64,000 nucleotides of DNA from Flavobacteriales bacterium (GTDB lineage Bacteria; Bacteroidota; Bacteroidia; Flavobacteriales_F; PHOS-HE28), in NCBI GenBank assembly GCA_016705955.1, contig JADJKO010000008.1:1-64000 (forward strand), written 5' to 3'. Below are positions 19,201 to 30,729 of this stretch, one piece after another. The notes under the pieces are model-generated. The model searched no databases. It had not been told where the DNA came from and saw only the letters and a list, made by a program, of their open reading frames with translations. A program made the position numbers and the translations under genes. Within the stretch, counting starts at the first letter, position 1, and every line of letters starts with the position of its first letter.

Positions 19201-22200
19201 TGCTGGCAACGGCAACTGCAACGCGGTGAGCGATCAGGTGACCTTCAGCATCACGCCTGCACCGACAGCGAACGCGGGTGTGGATCAATCGCTTTGCGCG
19301 AACAATGCCGTGGCCACGATGAACGGATCGTTCACCGTAGCGACGGGCGGCACTTGGAGTGGTGGGTCGGGCACATTCAGCCCGAGCGCCACGCTGATGA
19401 ACGCGACCTACACACCGACCGCATCGGAGATCTCGAACGGTTCGGTGACATTGACGCTAACGACCACGGGCAACAACAACTGCATGGCCGTTGCGGATCA
19501 AGTGGTGATCACTTTCACGCCGAGTCCTTCGGTGGACGCGGGTGTGGATGTCTCGGTTTGCCGCAACAATGCGAACGTTGCGCTGAATGGTAGTGTTGGT
19601 GTCGCCACGGGCGGGATCTGGAGCGGTGGCGCGGGATCCTTCACACCGAACAACACCACGCTGAACGCGACCTATGCGCCCACGGCTGCTGAACTCGCTT
19701 TGGGTACGCTGACGTTGACCTTGACCACCACGGGCAACGGCAACTGCAACGCGGTGTCGGACACGAAGGTGATCACCTTCACGCCTGCACCCACTGTGAG
19801 TGCCGGATCGAACGGCACGGTGTGCGCGAACAACGCGAACATCACGCTCGCTGGTGCGATCACCGGTGCAACGGGCGCGGCCTGGAGCGGTGGAACGGGC
19901 ACCTACAATCCGAACAACGCCACGCTGAACGCGGTGTACACGCCGAGCGCTGCGGAGCGCACTGCCGGAACCGTGACACTGACCTTGACCACCACGGGCA
20001 ACGGCAATTGCAATGCGGTGAGCGCTGCGGTGACGTACAGCATCACCCCTGCTCCGACGGCCAACGCCGGTGCGGACCGTGTGCTCTGCGCGAACAATGC
20101 GTCGACCGGATTGTCCGGTGCGTTCTCCATCGCCACCGGCGGTATCTGGAGCGGCGGCGCGGGCACCTTCGATCCGAGCACCACGAACATGAGCGCGATC
20201 TACACGCCGACGGCGGCCGAGATCGCAGCAGGCAGCTTGACGCTCACGCTCACCACCACCGGCAACGGTTTGTGCAATGCGGTGAGCGACCAAGTGCTCT
20301 TGACCTTCACTGATCCGCCTTCGGCGAACGCTGGCCCTAATGTGACACGCTGCGCGAACAATGCGGCAGTGGCACTCGGCGGTAGCGTGATCGTGGCCAC
20401 TGGTGGAGTATGGAGCGGTGGAACCGGAACATTCACGCCGAACGCCAACACACTGAATGCGACCTACAACCCAGGTGCCGGTGATCTGGCCGCTGGCCAA
20501 GTCACGCTGACGCTCACCACGACGGGCAACGGCAATTGCGCTCCGGCCACGTCAACGAAGATCATCACCTACACACCTGCGCCGATCGTGAACGCCGGTG
20601 CGAATGGAAGTGTGTGTGCGAACGCTGCGACCATCGCCTTGAACGGCACCGTGACCGGTGCTGCTGGCGGCGTGTGGAGCGGTGGCGCTGGATCCTTCAG
20701 CCCGAACAACATCACGCTGAATGCGACCTACACGCCAACGGCTGCGGAGATCGCTGCCGGTACGGTGACACTGACCTTGACCTCCGCGGGCAATGGCCAG
20801 TGCAATGCGGTAACGAACAACGTGACCTACACGATCACGCCTGCACCGACGGTGAACGCCGGTGTGGATCAATCGGTCTGCGGCAACAACGCGACCGGCC
20901 ACCTTGAACGCGGTGATCACAGTCGCTACGGGTGTGCAATGGTCCGGTGGGTCGGGTGCGTACAGCCCTGGCAGCACGGCACAGAACATCACGTACTCGC
21001 CATCGCCGATCGAGGTCATCAATGGATCGGTGACATTGATCGCGACGACCACAGGAAATGGTAACTGCGCGGCGGTGAACGATGCGGTCGTGATCACCTA
21101 CACCCAGTCGCCGGTTGCGAATGCCGGTCCTGATCAGACGGTGAGTTCGAACAACGCGAACACGACGCTCGCGGGCAGCTTCTCCATCAGCACCGGTGCC
21201 CAATGGACCGGCGGCGCGGGTACGTACAACCCGAACAACACCACGATGAACGCGGTGTACACGCCGACCCCGGCGGAGATCGCGGCGGGCAGCGTGACGC
21301 TGACCTTGATCACGACGGGCAACGCGAGTTGCTCACCTGCGACGGACCAGATGACGATCACCTTCGGCGCGGCGCCGACGGCGAACGCGGGTCCGGACCA
21401 AACGGTTTGCGCGAACAACCCTGCTGTGCAGTTGAACGGGGCGATCACCATCGCGACCGGCGGTATCTGGAGCGGCGGCACGGGCACCTACAACCCGAAC
21501 AACAGCACGCTGAACGCGATCTACACGCCGAGCGCTGCGGAACGCGCCGCTGGCACGGTGACGCTGACACTCACCTCGGTGGGCAATGGCAACAGCAATC
21601 CGGTGAGCGATCAGATCGTGATCACCATCACGCCTGCGCCGATCGTGAATGCGGGTGTGAACATCAACACATGCGCGAACCAATCCACTGCGCAATTGAC
21701 CGGTGTGGTCAACAACGCGACCGGCGGTGTTTGGAGCGGTGGTTCGGGCACTTTCAACCCGAGCAACACGAATCTGAACGCGACCTACACGCCGACTTTA
21801 GGCGAGATCGCCGCAGGCACGGTAACGCTCACCTTGAGCAGCACCGGCAATGGCTTGTGCAACGGCGTTTCGGATCAGGTGCTGATCACGATCGCACCAG
21901 CACCCGTGGTGAACGCGGGTGTGGACCAGACGGTCTGCGCCAATAATTCCAACGTCCAGATGGCTGGTTCCGTGAGCAACGCGAGCGGCGCCATCTGGAG
22001 CGGCGGCACGGGCACCTTCTCACCGAGCATCAACACGCTGAACGCGGTGTACACGCCGAGCACTTCGGAGCTCGCGAACGGCTCCGTGACTCTGACCCTG
22101 AGCAGCACCGGGAACGGCAGCTGTCTCTCGGTGAGCGACCAGATGACGATCTTCTTCTCGCAGAGCCCTGTGGTGAACGCTGGTCTCGACCGCACGGTGT

Positions 22201-25200
22201 GCGCGAACGATCCGACGGTGATCCTGAACGGCTCCGTGACCATCGCCAGTGGCGGTGTATGGAGCGGCGGCGGTGGAACCTTCACGCCGAACGCGAACAC
22301 GCTGAATGCGAGCTACTACCCGAGCCCCGCTGAAGTAGCCTTGGGCACGGCGACGCTAACCTTGACCAGCACGAGCAACGGCTTGTGCAACGCGGTGAGC
22401 GACCAGATGGTGATCACCATCATCGCCTCGCCGAGCGCGAATGCAGGCGCTGATATCGCGGTCTGCTCGAACAACGCACAAGTGCAGCTCGGTGGATCCG
22501 TGAGCGGTGCCGGTGGCGGCCAATGGAGCGGTGGTGCGGGCACCTTCACGCCGAGCATCGCCTCGCTGAACGCGATCTACACGCCAACTGCTGCTGAGAT
22601 CTCTGCAGGCACATTGACCCTGACATTGACGACGATCGGCAACGGCAATTGCGTGCCGGTTTCCGATCAAGTGCTCATCACGTTCACCGCTTCGCCGACA
22701 GCGAATGCTGGTGGCGATGGTGGGCGCTGCGCGAACAATGCGAGCATCCAATTGAACGGTAGTGTCACTATCGCGAACGGCGGCTCATGGTCCGGTGCAG
22801 GCGGAACCTTCACGCCGAACGCGAATGCGCTGAACGCGGTGTACACACCTTCCGCTGGCGAACTCGCGGCTGGCCAGGTGACACTCACGCTGACCACTAC
22901 CGGCAACAACGGCTGCACGGCGGTGAGTGATGCGGTCACGTACACGTTCACTCCCGCACCTACAGCGAACGCTGGCGTTGACCTGTCCACTTGCGCGAAC
23001 AACGCGTCGGTGACATTGAATGGCGCGATCACTGTTGCGACCGGAGCGTTGTGGAGCGGCGGCAACGGCACCTACACGCCGAACAACAGCACGCTCAACA
23101 CGACCTATACGCCGAGCGCGTCGGAGGTCGCTGCAGGAACGGTGACGCTCACGTTGACCACGGTCGGCAACGGCACATGCAACCCGGTCAACGATCAAGT
23201 AGTGATCAGTATCACTCCTTCGCCGATCGTGAACGCCGGTACACCGCTTACTTCCTGCGCGAACAACCCTGCTGTGCAACTGGCGGGTTCCGTGCAGAAC
23301 GCAACTGGCGGTAGCTGGAGCGGTGCGGGAACCTTCAGCCCGAGCGCCACGAACTTGAGCGCGACCTACACACCGAGCAATGCGGAGATCGCCGCCGGCA
23401 CTGCGACGATCACGCTCACCAGCACCGGCAACGGTTTGTGCAATGCGGTGTCCTCGCAAGTGGTGCTGACCATCACAGCCGCACCGATCGTGGAAGCGGG
23501 CTCGCCACAAACGCTCTGTGCGAACAACGCTCTAGCGCAACTTGCTGGACAGGTGATCAACGCTTCCGGCGGCACATGGAGCGGTGTAGCCGGAGCCTTC
23601 AGCCCGAACTCCACTGCGTTGAACGCGACCTACACACCGAGCGCGGCCGAGATCGCGAGCGGTCAGGTGTGGATCTTCCTTACCTCGACCGGCAACGGCG
23701 GCTGTCTCGCAACGACCGACTCGGTGCAATTGCAGTTCACCCCAGCGCCAACGGCGAATGCCGGGCTGGATATCCGCATCTGCGCGAACACCACCCAGGT
23801 GAACCTGAGTGGCGCGGTGACCGTGGCGACCGGAGGGGTTTGGAGCGGCGGCGCTGGTTCGTTCACGCCGAGCAATGCTGCGCTGAATGCGAGCTATGCG
23901 CCAACGGCAGCGGAGATCGCAGCGGGTCAGTTCAATTTGATCCTGAGCACTTCGGGCAATGGCAATTGCACGGTGGTGCGCGACAGTCTGGTGGTGATCG
24001 TGGATCCGGTTCCGGTGGTGAACGCCGGACCTGACCAGCAGATCTGCGCGAACAATTCGAACGTGCAACTCAATGGCTTTGTCGGCAATGCGCCGGGCGG
24101 TGCATGGAGCGGTGGTGCTGGAACTTTCTTCCCGAGCAACACCATGCTGGCCACGCAATACGCACCGACGGCTGCAGAGATCGCTGCTGGTTCGCTGACG
24201 CTGACGCTGACCTCAACGGGTACCGTTTACTGTACCGCTGTGGTCGATCAGATGACGATCGTATTCACCGGTGCGCCGATCGTGAGCGCAGGAAGTGATC
24301 TGCAGATCTGCGCGAACAACAGCGCGGTGCAACTCACCGGCAACGTCACCAACGCAAGCGGTGGAAGCTGGACCGGCGGCAGCGGAATCTTCGCGCCGAA
24401 CAGCAATGTGCTGAGCCCGGTGTACACGCCGAACGCGGGTGAACTCGCTGCGGGGACGCTGTCGCTTTACTTGACAAGCACGGGCAATGGCAACTGCATC
24501 GCCGTGCGCGATACGGTGGTCGTGACCTTCACGCCTGCACCAACGGTGAACGCCGGTGCGGACCTGGATGTGTGCATGAACAACCCGGTGGTGACCCTCA
24601 ATGGTTCCATCACCGTGGCCACTGGCGCACAGTGGAGCGGCGGCCTCGGCACCTACACGCCGAACGCGCAGACGCTGAACGCACAGTACGCTCCATCCAA
24701 CTTCGAGTTGGGATCGGGTAGCGTGCAACTCACGCTGACGACGACGGGCAATGGCAATTGCATCGCGGTGACGGATCAAATGACGATCACCGTAACGCCT
24801 TCACCGGGGGTGGACGCGGGTGCGGATGTGATCACGTGTTCGAACCAATTGCAAGTGCCGCTGAATGGTACCGTGCAGGGCGGTGCGATCACAGGTCTGT
24901 GGAGCACTTCCGGAACTGGAACATTCAGTCCGAGCGCATCCACGTTGAACGCGGCCTACATCGCCAGCAGCCTCGATTCGTTGAGCGGTACGGTTGACCT
25001 TACGTTGACCTCGACGAGCAACGGTCTGTGCAACGCCGTGAGCGATGTACTGACCGTGACCATTCTGCCGAACGCGATCGCGAACGCGGGTGTGTATCAA
25101 GTCGTCTGCTCCACCACGAACACGATCCAACTGAACGGAACGATCACCGGCAACGCGACCCAAGGCCAGTGGACCACCACGGGAGCGGGTAGCTTCTCGC

Positions 25201-28200
25201 CAAGCGCAAGTGCTGCGAACGCGGTGTACCAGATCGCACCGAGCGACCCTGCCATGGGTACGCTCACCTTCACCTGGAGCGTGAATAGTTGCGACAACGC
25301 CATGGACCAGATGGCGCTGACGATCACTCCGGCATCGGTGGTGAACGCTGGTGCGGACCAGGTGACCTGTTACAACAACCTGAACATCGTCATCAACGGA
25401 TCGGTGAGCGGCGCGTCGAGCAGTGGCACATGGAGCACCCTGGGAAGCGGCAGCTTCGCCAACCCGAACACGGCGCTGAGCAACGTGTATCAAGCGAGCG
25501 CCAACGATCAGCTCGCCGGTGGCACCTACTTGGTGCTGACCGCGACGAGCACCGGTGTATGCCAAGCCGCGATCGACACGGTGTTCATCGCCATCCAACC
25601 TGCGGGTACAGTTGATGCGGGTGTGGATGTGACCGCTTGCGCGAACAACGGCGTAACACAACTCAACGGAACGCTGAGCGGCGACGCTACGCAAGTGCAA
25701 TGGAGCACATCAGGAACCGGTTCCTTTTTCCCGAACGCGAACGTCCTGACGCCGACGTATGTGCCGAGCGCGATCGATACCACGATCGGCACCCTCACGC
25801 TTACACTGAGCGCACCGAACACTTGCAACAACGCGACCGACGCGATGCAGTTGACGCTGACACCGGCGCCATACGTGAATGCCGGCGCGGACCAGACCTT
25901 CTGCAATGCGGTGACGCAGTTCAACCTGAACGGGACGATCTCCGGCATCACCAGCGTGGGCCAGTGGACGACGACCGGAACAGGTACGATAGCGAACGCC
26001 GGTTCATTGAACACGACCTACACTGCTAGCGCCGGTGATGTGGCGAACGGCGCGATCACCTTCACACTCACCTCATTGAACAACGCGAACTGCAATGCGG
26101 TGAGCGATGCGATGACGATCTGGTTGACGAACGGCATCGTGACCAACGCCGGTCCTGATCAGAACGTGTGCGTCCTGTCCAACCAAGCGAACCTGCAGGG
26201 TAGCATTCAGAACGGATCGCCCTCGGGCACATGGACCACAACAGGTTCGGGAACCTTCGACCCCAGCGCGGATGTGCTGAACGCGCAATACTTATTCTCT
26301 GCTGCCGACGTGACGAACGGCTCCATGGTGCTGACGCTTACGGCGACGAACACCGGCACTTGTCCGAGCACGCAGGACGCCATGGTGATCACCTTCGGCA
26401 ACTCGAGCTACGCGTTCGCGGGTGCCGACCAAGCGCTCTGTGCGAATGCACCGATCGCGCAACTCGCGGGCAACTTCAGTGGTGGTTCACAAGGCATCAC
26501 ATGGAGCAGCACCGGATCGGGCTTCTTCAGCAACAACACGGATCCAAACGCGACCTACACGATGAGTGGTGCGGACATCGCCGCGGGTAGCGTACAGTTG
26601 ACGCTCACCACCATCACGAACGGTTCGTGCGCGGTCTCCAGCGATGCGATGTTGCTTTCGGTGAATGCGTTGCCGAACATCAATGCGGGTGCGGATATCG
26701 TGGCGTGTACTGCGGCTCCGGTGCAGATCACGGCGAACGCGGCGAACGCGGGCGGTGGAATGTGGACCACCTCGGGGTCGGGTACCTTCTTCGATCCCAA
26801 TGCGCTGGCCACGCTCTATACGCCAAGTGCTGCGGATAGCCTCGCGGGATCCGTCACGCTCACCGTCACCACCACAGGCATGGCGCCATGCAGCGCGGTA
26901 TCCGATCAACTGGTGATCAACTTCGGTGGCGGGCTTGCAGCGGCTGCCGGTATGGACGTCGTGGCGTGCAGCACGGATCCGAACATCGGGCTGAACGGCG
27001 TGGTGGCCGGAACGACGACAGGCACATGGACCACCAGTGGTACGGGTGCCTTCATGCCGAGCGCCAGTGCGCTCAACGCGACCTACATCCCCGGTGCTGC
27101 TGATTACGCGATCGGTAACATCAACCTGATCCTGAGCACCACGAACAATCAGGGTTGTCCTGCTGGTCGCGACACCTTGGTGGTGAGCTACCACGTGCCG
27201 CCGACGGTGAACGCTGGTGCTGATGTGTTGCTCTGCAATGGTCTGCAGAACGTACAGTTGAATGGCAGCGCTCAGAACCAAGCTTCGGTGCAGTGGGCGA
27301 CCATGGGCTCGGGAACGTTCACGCCGAATGTGAACGCGCTGAACGCGACCTATGTCCCGACCGCTAACGACAGTATCGCTGGTGGCGTGTACCTCGTACT
27401 CACGGCCTTCGGAACCGGCATCTGCGCCAATGCAGCTGATTCGGTGTTCATCGACATCGGCCCGACGCGCATTGCGAATGCGGGGGTGGACCAGACGATC
27501 TGTGCGAACGGAGGAGCGATCCAACTCGCTGGTACGATCACCGGTGTATCGGGTGGCGTTTGGACCACCAACGGAACGGGCACGTTCGCGCCGGACGCAA
27601 CAGCGCTTAACGCGAGCTATTTGCCGAGCGCGACCGACCTGATCTTCTCACAACTCAGCTTCGTGTTGAGTACGACAGGGAACATGGGCTGTCCCGCGCA
27701 CACGGACACGGTCGTTGTTGCTCTCCAGCAACCACCGAGCGTGAATGCCGGGAACGATGTGACCACGTGTGACGCATCTGCTGATGTGCAACTGACGGGC
27801 TCGTTCAACGGTGCGGCTGGTGTCCTTTGGACCACGAACGGCTCGGGTGTCTTCACTCCGAACGCCAATACACCGAACGCGGTCTACCAACCGAGCGCGG
27901 CGGATTCTCTTGCGCAAAATGTGCAATTGATCCTCACGACCACGGGTAACCAGTTCTGTCCGGCGGCTGCGGATACCATGCACCTGTCCTTTGTGAATCC
28001 ATTGATCGCGGGCTTCACCTTCGTCAACCCGTGCGCCGGTTCGCCAACGCTCTTCAATGATGCGAGCATCACGAGCGGATCGGCGATCATCGGTTGGAAC
28101 TGGACATTTGGCAACGGTACCACGGCAACGGGTCCACAAGCCGCTGCCACGTTCCCGACCATGGGACAGTACAATGTCTCGCTCACCGTCTTCTCACAGA

Positions 28201-28763
28201 GCGGCTGCAACGCGACGTACAACGCGGTGATCGATGTGGTCACCTCGCCGGTCGCTGGCTTCAGCATCGAAGGCGATCCCTTCACCGATACACCCATCGT
28301 CTTCTCGGACCACTCCTTCGGCGCTACCGGCTGGCAGTACAACTTCGGCGATGGCACCGGTTCCTTGGCCGCTGCTCCAACGCACGAGTACACTCAAGCG
28401 GGTCAGTTCCTGATCGTGCAGACCGTGGTGAACGCCGCCGGATGTGCGGATCACGACTCGCTGCTGGTCAGCATCACTGTGAAGGACATCCTTCCGCCGA
28501 AGCTGCCGAATGCCTTCAGCCCGAATGGTGACGGCGTGAACGACGTGTTCTATGTGCGCGGCGGACCGTTCGCAACCATGCACCTCCGCGTGTACAATGG
28601 CTGGGGCGAATTGATCTTCGAGACAGAGGATCCCACCTTCGGCTGGGACGGCACACATGACGGCACTCCGGAGATCAATGGGGTGTATGTCTACTCCGTG
28701 GTCGCCACGACAACCGATGGAACACTGCACGATCGTTCCGGCAAGATCTCACTCATGCGATAA
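10220..28763 (+). CDS. Giant T9SS-secreted repeat adhesin (SprB-like), one frameshift
   Basis: Read through one frameshift, this encodes about 6,180 residues. Order of parts: signal peptide MKKALLLVLAVVLAGILHAQ; an N-terminal module of about 440 residues starting TGTEFWMAPPDVTYYH, resembling the IgGFc-binding-like domain; 62 tandem repeats of about 88 residues (11615-27998); two PKD-like domains (WNWTFGNGT near 28100 and WQYNFGDGT near 28340); and a C-terminal LPNAFSPNGDGVNDVFYVRG...GVYVYSV domain, the gliding-motility-type (type B) T9SS sorting signal. It is therefore expected to be exported by T9SS and displayed as a long filament-like adhesin. The ATG at 10220 is chosen because it starts the signal peptide. 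The frame breaks at the GG of 20897-20898: removing one G restores NNATATLNAVITVATGVQW. porP/sprF follows 15 nt later. Binding partner unknown. Confidence 0.93.
11615..27998 (+). repeat. 62 tandem 264-bp coding repeats with three-repeat and six-repeat higher-order cycles
   Basis: Each unit reads roughly xNAGxDxxVCANNxxVxLNG, then xxTGGxWSGGxGTFxPNNTT, then LNATYTPTAAEIAAGTVTLT, then a segment ending GNGNCNAVxDxVxITFTPAP. I counted 62 units. Units 3-35 are all exactly 88 codons: unit 3 starts at 12140 and unit 36 at 20852, which is 33 x 264. Within them three types cycle strictly: A (DQ/DR type), B (mostly xVSLC) and C (NG/NA type with AAERTAG). Units 3-20 also show a six-unit cycle. Units 1 and 51-62 use a more diverged WTTxGSGTF form. 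Each typical unit carries two Cys, at positions 10 and 72. The unit is likely an Ig-like beta-sandwich. Confidence 0.92.
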
Positions 28764-28778
28764 GCCAACCTGAGCAAC

Positions 28779-29768
28779 ATGAATAACATGAACAAATTTC
28801 CCGCGCTGTTCCTCGCACTTTGTGTGAGCGGCGGAACCATGGCCCAGGACGCGCATTTGTCCCAGTACGAGACCGCGCCGAACACCTTGAATCCCGCGCT
28901 TACGGGGATGTTCGAGAATGCGGACTTCCGCATGACGAGCAACGTGCGCAGCCAGTGGAACAGCCTTTCGAGTAGCTTCCTCACCACCGGATTCGCGTAC
29001 GACATCGCTTTGCAGAACCGTTTCGGAGCGGGGTTGTACATGACCAACTTCAACCAAGCGGGTATTGTGAACACCTTCCAGATCGGTACCTCCGGTGCCT
29101 ACAACGTGTCGGGGAAGAGCGCGCACCACACGTTGTCCGTAGGGGTGCACATGGGTCTGATCTACAAGAAGGTGAACGACCAGCAGCTACTCTGGGACAG
29201 CCAGTACAACGATGGGTACTTCGACAGCGACCTGCCTTCAGGGGAGATCCTGCAACGGGGTTCGCGCTTCATGCCCGACCTCTCCGCGGGGGTGGCCTAT
29301 CGGGGTACGAATAGTCGGAAGCGCGTGAACCCGTTCGGCAACTTCGCACTGTTCCACGTTACCACCCCGGATGAATCGATCCTGCGCACCACGAAGAGCG
29401 ATCTGCCGATCCGCTACTCCGTCAACGCCGGAGCGCGGGTGGAGTTCAACGAAGGAATGTACCTGGTCCCGATGGGGTTGTACATGCTGCAGGGGAAGGA
29501 CCAGATGATCAATGCGGGCCTGCTCGCCGAGGTCAACATCATGGGGACCCCGTACAGCGCGGTGGCTGGTTGCTCCTATCGCGTGAACGATGCGGTGATC
29601 GCACAAGTGGGTCTGAAACACAACAACGCTGCATTCCGCTTCAGCTACGACATCAACGTGTCACCTCTGAAGACCTATACACGGAAGAATGGTGCCTTTG
29701 AATTCTCGATCCTTTATTACGGCACGCACAGCGGTCGGCAGCGCAGGGCGACAAGCAGTGCGTTCTGA
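28779..29768 (+). CDS. PorP/SprF family type IX secretion outer-membrane protein
   Basis: The protein has 329 residues with a signal peptide (MNNMNKFPALFLALCVSGGTMAQ) followed by the family hallmark DAHLSQYETAPNTLNPALTG, then alternating strands of an outer-membrane barrel (FGAGLYMTNFNQAGIVNTFQ, SVGVHMGLIYKK) and FEFSILYY near the end. SprF-type proteins are encoded next to SprB-like adhesins and are needed for their delivery to the cell surface with the T9SS. Here it follows the giant type-B cargo gene by only 15 nt on the same strand, so the two are almost certainly one transcription unit. It is convergent with atpG, with no space between stop codons. Confidence 0.93.
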   Translation: MNNMNKFPALFLALCVSGGTMAQDAHLSQYETAPNTLNPALTGMFENADFRMTSNVRSQWNSLSSSFLTTGFAYDIALQNRFGAGLYMTNFNQAGIVNTFQIGTSGAYNVSGKSAHHTLSVGVHMGLIYKKVNDQQLLWDSQYNDGYFDSDLPSGEILQRGSRFMPDLSAGVAYRGTNSRKRVNPFGNFALFHVTTPDESILRTTKSDLPIRYSVNAGARVEFNEGMYLVPMGLYMLQGKDQMINAGLLAEVNIMGTPYSAVAGCSYRVNDAVIAQVGLKHNNAAFRFSYDINVSPLKTYTRKNGAFEFSILYYGTHSGRQRRATSSAF

Positions 29769-30650
29769 TCAACCCTTCAACGCCTCAGCGCCACCCACGA
29801 TCTCGAGGATCTCGCCGGTGATCGCTGCTTGGCGCGCCTTGTTGTAGGACAACTTCAGGTCCTTCAATAGGCTGTCGGCATTGTCGGTGGCCTTGTGCAT
29901 GGCGGTCATGCGCGCACCGTGCTCGCTGGCGAAACTGTCCAGCAGCGCTTTGTAGAGTTGGATCTTCAGGCTCTTGGGCACGATCTCCCGCACGATGGTG
30001 GCGCGGTCGGGCTCCATGATGTGATCCGTCTTCGTGGTTGCAGAACCAGCAACTGCTGCGGTAGGCATCACCGGAAGGAATTGCTCCTCCGTGGTGATCT
30101 GCATCGCCGCGTTCTTGAACTTGTTGTAGAAGAGCACCACGCGATCGTAGTCGCCCTCGGCGAACTGTTGCATCAGCAATTCCGCTACCGGAGCCACCTT
30201 GTCGAAGTTCAATCCATCGAAGAGGTTCGCGAGGTCGGTTGGCAATTTCGGATCGAGCAAGCCACCACGACGGTAGAGGTCCATGGCCTTCTTGCCGATC
30301 GGCATCACCGTCACTTCCTGACCATTTCCCTTGGCATCGATCACGGCTTTGCGCACCAAGCGGAACACTTGCGTGTTGAAGGCGCCCGCCAATCCGCGGT
30401 TGCTGACGATCGGCACGAACAATACTTTCTTCACTGGACGTTGCGCGCTGTAAATGCCCTCGTTGCTATCGAGTGAAGCGCTCACGTTGCTGAGAATGTT
30501 CTGCAACTTCTCGGCGTACGGGCGCATGCGCACGATGGCATCCTGCGCGCGACGCAACTTGGCCGCGCTCACCATCTTCATGGCCGCAGTGATCTGCTTG
30601 GTGCTGTTCACCGAGACGATCCGTCCGCGTACCTCTTTCAGGTTGGCCAT
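29769..30650 (-). CDS. atpG: ATP synthase F1 subunit gamma
   Basis: The 293-residue gamma subunit forms the rotating central shaft of F1. The N-terminal coiled-coil helix ANLKEVRGRIVSVNSTKQIT, then AAMKMVSAAKLRRAQDAI, and the C-terminal helix (ATDNADSLLKDLKLSYNKAR, then QAAITGEILEIVGGAEAL) are both clear and bracket the Rossmann-like middle domain (LFVPIVSNRGLAGAFNTQVF). Length is normal for the family. It is the last gene of the atp operon, 79 nt after atpA, and that gap carries a small palindrome. Confidence 0.97.
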   Translation of the reverse strand: MANLKEVRGRIVSVNSTKQITAAMKMVSAAKLRRAQDAIVRMRPYAEKLQNILSNVSASLDSNEGIYSAQRPVKKVLFVPIVSNRGLAGAFNTQVFRLVRKAVIDAKGNGQEVTVMPIGKKAMDLYRRGGLLDPKLPTDLANLFDGLNFDKVAPVAELLMQQFAEGDYDRVVLFYNKFKNAAMQITTEEQFLPVMPTAAVAGSATTKTDHIMEPDRATIVREIVPKSLKIQLYKALLDSFASEHGARMTAMHKATDNADSLLKDLKLSYNKARQAAITGEILEIVGGAEALKG

Positions 30651-30677
30651 TGTTGCGCGAGTTTGCGAGTTCCTTAG

Positions 30678-30716
30678 CGACTAGCGGCGAGTTCACTTAT
30701 CACTTGCCGCTGGCCG
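30678..30716. repeat. Small imperfect palindrome between atpA and atpG
   Basis: CGACTAGCGGCGAG (30678-30691) and CTTGCCGCTGGCCG (30703-30716) pair at 10 of 14 positions across an 11-nt loop. It lies in the only sizeable gap of the atpA-atpG pair, so it would be transcribed. It could be a REP-like element or affect mRNA stability; no T-run makes a terminator unlikely. Confidence 0.4.
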
Positions 30717-30729
30717 ACTTGCTGCTGTC

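Noticed and set aside
11813..24158. Regularly spaced antisense open frames across the adhesin array
   Set aside because: They recur with the 264-bp period of the sense repeats, so they are reflections of the repeat and not separate genes.
11615..27998. Possible CRISPR-like direct repeat array
   Set aside because: Repeats are 264 bp, contiguous and coding, with no unique spacers.
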